Position numbers and translations under genes: made by a program
From: Thermoplasmata archaeon
Lineage (GTDB): Archaea; Thermoplasmatota; Penumbrarchaeia; Penumbrarchaeales; Penumbrarchaeaceae
NCBI GenBank assembly: GCA_023145185.1
Contig: JAGLEG010000430.1
Coordinates: 1-10,066 of the forward strand
Length of the DNA stretch: 10,066 bases
Reading direction: 5' to 3'
The notes under the pieces: generated by a model
Database searches by the model: none
What the model was told of the DNA's origin: nothing
Seen by the model: only the letters and a program-made list of their open reading frames with translations
Part shown: piece by piece, positions 6,918 to 10,066 of the stretch
Layout of the letters: each line of letters begins with the position of its first letter
Numbering within the stretch: position 1 is the first letter of the stretch

Positions 6918-8144
6918 ATGAATAGAAAGTGGTCGATGTTCCCACCGGTATTGATCGTGCTTCTTCTATCGCTGCCCATCGCTCTTTTCACGCAGTGGGA
7001 GGATTTCGAATACACCAGGGAGCTCGCACAGGAGACCGTGAAGACCTCGGGCACCTTCACGGGGATATCCGACGACCGGGCGAACACCATCACCATCATA
7101 CCCGGGACCGTGGTGGAGAACACCATCCCGGACTACACGGAGAACGTGACGTTGACCAATTCCACAGGGGGAACGGAGGAGAGGGTCCAGACAACGGGAG
7201 GGGGGACGGTCATTGAAGGGTTACTCAATGCAGCGCTGATGGTGGGCATCGCCATCGGCTTCGCCTTCCTGATCTTTTTCCTGTTCAAGCTGAAGAAGAG
7301 GATAACCCTCAAACTCTTCTTCGCGGTGGCGCTTGGCCTGTGTACGACGCTTGCGATAATATTGTATGGTTATTTCTTTACCCTCTTTCTGGAGGCGGGG
7401 CCAGGCATAGAGGTTCAGATGGGGCCCTTGTACCTTGTGGTCCTTGTGCTTCTGGGGATCGCTGGAGGGGGGTCGATCGTCTACAACATGGTGTGGAATT
7501 CCACCAATGCCAGAAAGAAGAACCCGGCCCTTATCGCGTTCTGTGTGATCCTCGGCCCCTTTCTTGCTATCGTCCTTCCTGTCTACGTGGTGGTATTCCT
7601 GCTCATGGGCGTGGCCCTGTGGGACCTCTACGCTGCCAAGCGAGGGATCATCAAGGAGATGATCAACCTCTCCGATGAGCACAGGAAGGAGGAGAGGGCG
7701 GCGGAGCGAAAGATGGCTCGTCGTCAGAAGCTCGCTCCCCCCGTGGAAAGGAAGGAGAGGAGGCCCCTGATCAGGGTGGACCAGGGAGAGGACATAACCA
7801 GCTACGGGCTCTACGAGGGAAAACACTATTCCCTTGGCATCGGGGACTTCATATTCTTCTCCATTATGGCATCCACCACATTCACCTGGTTCATGATGAA
7901 GATGCCCTGGATGGGGTTCTATGTCCCCGCGCTCGGAGAGGTCCTGATCGTGGTTCTAACGTTGATCATCATGGCGGTGATACTCCTTGGTCTGAAGCAG
8001 ACCCTGGTGTTTGTGGACAAGGAGAGTATCATGCCGGGGCTGCCCCTGTCGGTTCTTTGGGGGCTGTTGTCCTTCCTGGTGATCGTGCTTGTTCTTCAGG
8101 GAGTTGATTACGTGTTCTTCGGGGAGCTGGTGAACCCGTTTTAG
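6918..8144 (+). CDS. Presenilin/SPP-type intramembrane aspartyl protease (GxGD family)
   Basis: A 408-residue protein with about nine membrane helices: 9-26, 102-124, 129-155, 170-190, 203-220, 221-239, 305-327, 335-360 and 374-402. This is the topology of presenilin and signal peptide peptidase (A22). The three family signatures appear in order: WDLYAAK (D236; usually YD), GIGD (307-310, catalytic D310) and PGLPLSV (373-379; usually PAL). A basic, helical cytosolic loop of about 65 residues (241-304) separates the two aspartates, as in the family. It should cut substrates within membrane helices; its substrates are unknown. Oddities: Trp for Tyr before the first Asp, Gly for Ala in PAL, and an extra extracytoplasmic domain of about 75 residues (27-101) with N-glycosylation sequons at N76 and N81, which makes it longer than typical archaeal homologues. 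The ATG is placed as for a leaderless gene. Family call is good; activity is inferred from both aspartates. Confidence 0.8.
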   Translation: MNRKWSMFPPVLIVLLLSLPIALFTQWEDFEYTRELAQETVKTSGTFTGISDDRANTITIIPGTVVENTIPDYTENVTLTNSTGGTEERVQTTGGGTVIEGLLNAALMVGIAIGFAFLIFFLFKLKKRITLKLFFAVALGLCTTLAIILYGYFFTLFLEAGPGIEVQMGPLYLVVLVLLGIAGGGSIVYNMVWNSTNARKKNPALIAFCVILGPFLAIVLPVYVVVFLLMGVALWDLYAAKRGIIKEMINLSDEHRKEERAAERKMARRQKLAPPVERKERRPLIRVDQGEDITSYGLYEGKHYSLGIGDFIFFSIMASTTFTWFMMKMPWMGFYVPALGEVLIVVLTLIIMAVILLGLKQTLVFVDKESIMPGLPLSVLWGLLSFLVIVLVLQGVDYVFFGELVNPF

Positions 8145-8184
8145 CAATCTGTAAACACACAATTGCCATAAAGGAGCGAACGGA

Positions 8185-8266
8185 ATCGTTCCCAGAGATC
8201 TTTAAGTAAAGGACCTTGATGTACTGCCCCAAACCATTGCCACTGTGGCTTAGAGGTATAGCGACT
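8185..8266 (+). repeat. Direct repeat copy 1: tRNA-Thr upstream region, promoter and 5' part
   Basis: It matches 8420-8501 at 79 of 82 positions; mismatches are at 8189, 8191 and 8197, and 8198-8266 (69 bp) is identical. The offset is 235 bp. Identity stops inside the tRNA, at nucleotide 28 (5' strand of the anticodon stem). This looks like a duplication or integration scar rather than a whole second tRNA gene. The remaining 8145-8184 holds only a short GAACG/CGTTC hairpin (8178-8191). Confidence 0.9.
8239..8266 (+). pseudogene. Truncated tRNA-Thr (5' part only) with its promoter retained
   Basis: The first 28 nucleotides are identical to the intact tRNA-Thr at 8474 (acceptor strand, D arm, start of the anticodon stem). 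If one extra T at 8267 is allowed, three more bases align. The sequence then departs completely into a hairpin, and no anticodon loop or 3' part follows. The TATA-like box (8201-8208) and presumed start are unchanged, so the fragment may still be transcribed. Confidence 0.8.
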
Positions 8267-8395
8267 TCCTCATCTTTTTGCGTTTTTTCACCATTATTTT
8301 GAAAGATGAGGATCGGGAAAAACACGAGCTGAACAGGGATGGAACTGTTTTTCCCCGGACCTGGCGCCCTGTCTTAATAGTAATTAATGGCGCCA
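8267..8395 (+). repeat. Three consecutive stem-loops after the truncated tRNA
   Basis: Stem 1 is a perfect 11 bp, TCCTCATCTTT (8267-8277) with 8302-8312, loop 24. Stem 2 is 10 bp, GGGAAAAACA (8315-8324) with 8346-8355, loop 21. Stem 3 is 7 bp, TGGCGCC (8362-8368) with 8389-8395, loop 20. Together they fill almost the whole 164-bp gap between the two repeat copies. No T-run follows, so ordinary terminators are unlikely. They could form a structured RNA or integrase/protein binding sites. No ORF is present. Confidence 0.6.
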
Positions 8396-8419
8396 TACAC
8401 ATACCAAGGAGGAGCTGTG

Positions 8420-8501
8420 ATCGCTTCCAGAAATCTTTAAGTAAAGGACCTTGATGTACTGCCCCAAACCATTGCCACTGTGGCTTAGAGGTATAGCGAC
8501 T
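8420..8501 (+). repeat. Direct repeat copy 2: the copy in front of and inside the intact tRNA-Thr
   Basis: This is the partner of 8185-8266. It contains the functional tRNA promoter and the first 28 nucleotides of the tRNA. Confidence 0.9.
8434..8445 (+). promoter_or_regulatory. Promoter of tRNA-Thr
   Basis: A TATA-like TCTTTAAGTAAA is centred about 34 bp before the mature tRNA 5' end, predicting a start near 8465 and a short 5' leader removed by RNase P. The same box occurs in repeat copy 1 at 8199-8210. Confidence 0.6.
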
Positions 8502-8545
8502 CCTTGGTAAGGAGTAGGTCGAGGGTCCGACTCCCTCCAGTGGCT
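8474..8545 (+). tRNA. tRNA-Thr (anticodon GGT)
   Basis: 72 nucleotides fold into a full cloverleaf. The acceptor GCCACTG pairs with CAGTGGC (7 of 7). The D arm has the GG of its loop. The anticodon stem ACTCC/GGAGT encloses loop TTGGTAA with anticodon GGT at 8506-8508 (reads ACC and ACT). The T stem GAGGG/CCCTC encloses TCCGACT. The discriminator is T; CCA is not encoded and must be added enzymatically. There is no intron. An integrase gene lies downstream and a truncated copy lies upstream, so this tRNA is a likely recombination target. Confidence 0.97.
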
Positions 8546-8557
8546 CTTATTTTTTTG
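8546..8557 (+). terminator. T-run terminator of tRNA-Thr
   Basis: A run of seven T's (8550-8556) starts five bases after the tRNA discriminator base. T-runs of this kind end archaeal tRNA transcripts. Confidence 0.6.
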
Positions 8558-8564
8558 CCCGTAA

Positions 8565-8577
8565 TTTATATATAAAA
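8565..8577 (+). promoter_or_regulatory. TATA box of the RHH protein-integrase pair
   Basis: TTTATATATAAAA is a near-consensus archaeal TATA box. Transcription should begin near 8594, which makes the ATGs at 8591/8597 leaderless starts and excludes the in-frame TTG at 8579. Confidence 0.65.
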
Positions 8578-8590
8578 GTTGCGCGAATCC

Positions 8591-9121
8591 ATGTCTATGG
8601 GAAAGACCGAGACCATCAAAAAACGACGCGTGGATGTATATCTTCGGTCCGAAGAACAGAAGGGACGTTGGAACAAATATGCCAAGGGCCAGAAGATGTC
8701 TCTGTCCAAACTGATCATTGATACTGTTGAGGCCAGGATCGGTGGGGACCTAATGAATCAGATAAAGATCAAGGAGACCCTGACTGATAAGATCAAAAAA
8801 CTCATGGATGAAAATGATTCACTCAAGGTTCAATATAATAGATCAGAGAATTACATAAGCATTCTGGAAAGGGAAATGAACAGATCAAAAAATGTCTCAT
8901 TTTCAGAGCCCGGCCCTGGTATCCACAAATATCACGAGGAACTGATTAGGGTGTTAAAGGATTCAAATAATCCCGTATCGAATAATAATATTCTAAAGCA
9001 GATAAGGATCGATCCGGCAGACACGGAAGTAGTAGCAGGTATCTCCAAACAATTGGATGCGCTGAAATCGTATGGCCTGATCAAATATGGTTCGAGGGGG
9101 TGGATATGGAATGGACAATAA
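8591..9121 (+). CDS. Ribbon-helix-helix / coiled-coil / winged-helix DNA-binding protein
   Basis: 176 residues from the ATG at 8591. An N-terminal ribbon-helix-helix is suggested by the strand KRRVDVYL (11-18) and two helices to about 51, including SLSKLIIDTVEARI. A heptad-like charged helix (about 56-98), likely a coiled coil, follows. The C-terminal domain (about 112-174; EELIRVLKDSNNPVSNNNIL, then a recognition-like helix and GLIKYGSRGWIW) looks like a winged helix. I know no name for it. Two DNA-binding ends around a dimerising middle could bridge sites. Its stop overlaps the integrase start, so it is probably translated with the integrase and may regulate it or assist recombination as a directionality factor. 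The in-frame TTG at 8579 is rejected because it would precede the predicted transcription start. Codons are AT-rich, unlike the left part of the window. Confidence 0.75.
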   Translation: MSMGKTETIKKRRVDVYLRSEEQKGRWNKYAKGQKMSLSKLIIDTVEARIGGDLMNQIKIKETLTDKIKKLMDENDSLKVQYNRSENYISILEREMNRSKNVSFSEPGPGIHKYHEELIRVLKDSNNPVSNNNILKQIRIDPADTEVVAGISKQLDALKSYGLIKYGSRGWIWNGQ

Positions 9122-10043
9122 TACTATTGAAAAAGAATTTATGAATGATATACAGCTACGTGGATGGAGTAAGTGGACGCTCAAATCCTGTAAGTATACT
9201 TTGAACACCTTCAAGGAAGCCATTAAGGAAAAACCATTTCCAGATGTGGATAATAATGACCTGAAACAATTTTTGATATTTCTTAAAATGAGGAAGGGTC
9301 GAAATGGCGAAATATCCCTTGAGACCTTGAGAAAACATATCAATAATCTTTCCTCGTTCTATGAATTTCTTGAAGATGAGGAATACATAATAAAATCTCC
9401 TGTACCAAAATTCAGAAGAAAATATTTATCTAAAACATTAAGAAACGGTTCCAATGGCCAGAAGAGGCAGATCATAGATCTATCTCAAATGCGTATCCTT
9501 ATCGGATCCATATTGGATCCACAGGACAGGGCGATGTACACACTTCTTGCCAAAACTGGAGTTCGAGCTCAGGAACTAATGTCCATTGACATCTCTGACA
9601 TGTCCTTGGATGATCTGAGTATTACATTGAAACCCACGGGGAAAAGAAAGATCATGATGGTCTTTTTTGATTTTGAGACAAAGAACTTATTGAGACGTTG
9701 GGTAGATATGAGAGGAGAGATCGCATCAAAGGAAGAGAAAGCTCTTTTTGTCACTAATAATGGAACTAGAATGTCGCATACCATCTTGAACAAGAGGTTG
9801 AAAATATATGCAGAGTTGGTGGGATTACATGATCCCGAATCCACTGATCTTGAGAAACGGTTCACTACTCATTGTTTTAGACATTTTTTTACAACGAATT
9901 TGCTGAACTCTGGTATGCCCAGAGATTATGTTAAGGAGCTTCGTGGGGATTCCCGATCAGAAACAATTGATATCTATAACCATATCCTGCCTGGTGAGCT
10001 TAAACGTGCGTATCTTCAACATATACCCCGGTTCAATATTTAA
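9111..10043 (+). CDS. Tyrosine recombinase/integrase (archaeal XerC/D-like)
   Basis: 310 residues, normal for the family, and complete. It cuts and rejoins DNA through a 3'-phosphotyrosine link. An N-terminal SAM-like core-binding domain (about 1-95: GWSKWTLKSCKYTLNTF, then LETLRKHINNLSSFYEFL) precedes the catalytic domain. The catalytic residues are R152 in TGVRAQEL, a beta-hairpin Lys in TGKRK (K178 or K180), H254 and R257 in THCFRHFFTT, and Y289 in DIYNHI. The usual LGH is RGD (D280), so the third conserved His/Trp is Asp; I recall a similar RGDSR form in other archaeal integrases. The ATG at 9111 is preferred over 9087 because a G-rich Shine-Dalgarno (GAGGGGG, 9094-9100) sits 10 bases before it. 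It overlaps the upstream gene by 11 bp. The gene is AT-rich and probably acquired. It may act at the nearby tRNA-Thr, or be a chromosomal Xer-like enzyme. The remaining 10044-10066 shows nothing. Confidence 0.9.
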   Translation: MDNNTIEKEFMNDIQLRGWSKWTLKSCKYTLNTFKEAIKEKPFPDVDNNDLKQFLIFLKMRKGRNGEISLETLRKHINNLSSFYEFLEDEEYIIKSPVPKFRRKYLSKTLRNGSNGQKRQIIDLSQMRILIGSILDPQDRAMYTLLAKTGVRAQELMSIDISDMSLDDLSITLKPTGKRKIMMVFFDFETKNLLRRWVDMRGEIASKEEKALFVTNNGTRMSHTILNKRLKIYAELVGLHDPESTDLEKRFTTHCFRHFFTTNLLNSGMPRDYVKELRGDSRSETIDIYNHILPGELKRAYLQHIPRFNI

Positions 10044-10066
10044 TGGAATTGCACTAAAAGATAAGT

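Larger units (their letters stand above)
8565..10066 (+). mobile_element. Putative tRNA-proximal end of an integrated element (incomplete)
   Basis: From just after tRNA-Thr the DNA is visibly AT-richer than the preceding ~8 kb. It carries a DNA-binding protein gene overlapping a tyrosine recombinase gene, a common arrangement at the end of archaeal integrated elements. The far boundary and a second att copy are not in the window. No other element genes are visible, so a stand-alone recombinase locus cannot be excluded. Confidence 0.4.

Noticed and set aside
7221..7826. Long minus-strand frame of 201 codons within the presenilin-type gene
   Set aside because: It is His/Gln/Glu-rich with no fold signature, typical of the reverse complement of hydrophobic coding sequence.
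8029..8325. Minus-strand frame of 98 codons spanning the gene end and the repeat region
   Set aside because: It overlaps the protease C-terminus, the duplicated tRNA promoter and the truncated tRNA; no promoter or protein features support it.
8239..8545. Split or intron-containing tRNA-Thr assembled from the partial and full copies
   Set aside because: The gene at 8474-8545 is complete on its own. The partial copy stops at nucleotide 28, before the anticodon loop where archaeal split tRNAs and introns break, and no leader-bearing 3' half is present.
8145..8580. CRISPR array suggested by the direct repeat and hairpins
   Set aside because: Only two repeat copies exist, each 82 bp, 235 bp apart and containing a tRNA fragment; there is no repeat-spacer periodicity and no cas gene.
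8579..8590. TTG start extending the RHH protein by four residues
   Set aside because: It abuts the TATA box and would lie upstream of the predicted transcription start; the ATG at 8591 or 8597 fits a leaderless mRNA.
9087..9110. ATG at 9087 as the integrase start
   Set aside because: It would add a Gly-rich eight-residue leader inside the upstream gene; ATG 9111 has a G-rich Shine-Dalgarno at proper distance and gives a typical N-terminus.

Overview
The window comes from an archaeal chromosome, most plausibly a euryarchaeon of the Thermoplasmatota (Thermoplasmata) type. The domain call is firm. There is a complete sn-glycerol-1-phosphate dehydrogenase (the enzyme that sets archaeal lipid stereochemistry), an archaeal-type diadenylate cyclase, a presenilin/SPP-type membrane protease, a tRNA-Thr without encoded CCA, TATA boxes about 25 bp upstream of start codons (leaderless genes), and GTG and TTG starts. 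The phylum is an inference from gene style, such as Ig-repeat surface proteins with a C-terminal membrane anchor and a Pro/Glu-rich tail.

Layout, left to right. (1) The 3' part of a large surface protein: at least five Ig/FN3-like repeats, one membrane helix and a Pro/Glu-rich cytoplasmic tail, closed by a strong hairpin plus T-run terminator. (2) An AT-rich gap between convergent genes (2106-2351) with a TATA-like box and three successive hairpins, a possible small RNA. (3) A minus-strand pair: a DacZ-like c-di-AMP synthase followed 20 bp later by a CPA2-type cation:proton antiporter, suggesting nucleotide-signalled ion homeostasis. (4) Divergent from that pair, egsA (GTG start with an excellent Shine-Dalgarno). 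Its 3' end overlaps by 11 bp a convergent gene for a seven-helix protein resembling a catalytically degenerate PrsW. (5) An OsmC-family gene upstream of and codirectional with that membrane gene. It is divergent from a nine-helix presenilin/SPP-type aspartyl protease gene. The 172-bp space between OsmC and the protease holds two large imperfect palindromes built from one shared half-site, placed next to both promoters. (6) A tRNA-Thr(GGT) region in which 82 bp (upstream region, promoter and 5' part of the tRNA) is duplicated 235 bp upstream as a truncated tRNA copy. The copy runs straight into three stem-loops. (7) A visibly AT-richer tail with a leaderless ribbon-helix-helix/coiled-coil/winged-helix protein overlapping a tyrosine recombinase. 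This looks like the tRNA-proximal end of an integrated element whose far end lies outside the window.

How they fit together: most of the window is housekeeping and envelope biology (lipid precursor synthesis, ion balance, membrane proteolysis, cell surface). The right-hand ~1.5 kb is accessory DNA next to a tRNA with signs of past recombination. The least explained parts are the truncated tRNA copy with its hairpins, the palindrome pair at 6779-6873, and the hairpin cluster at 2148-2254. I saw no convincing wholly new multi-gene system.
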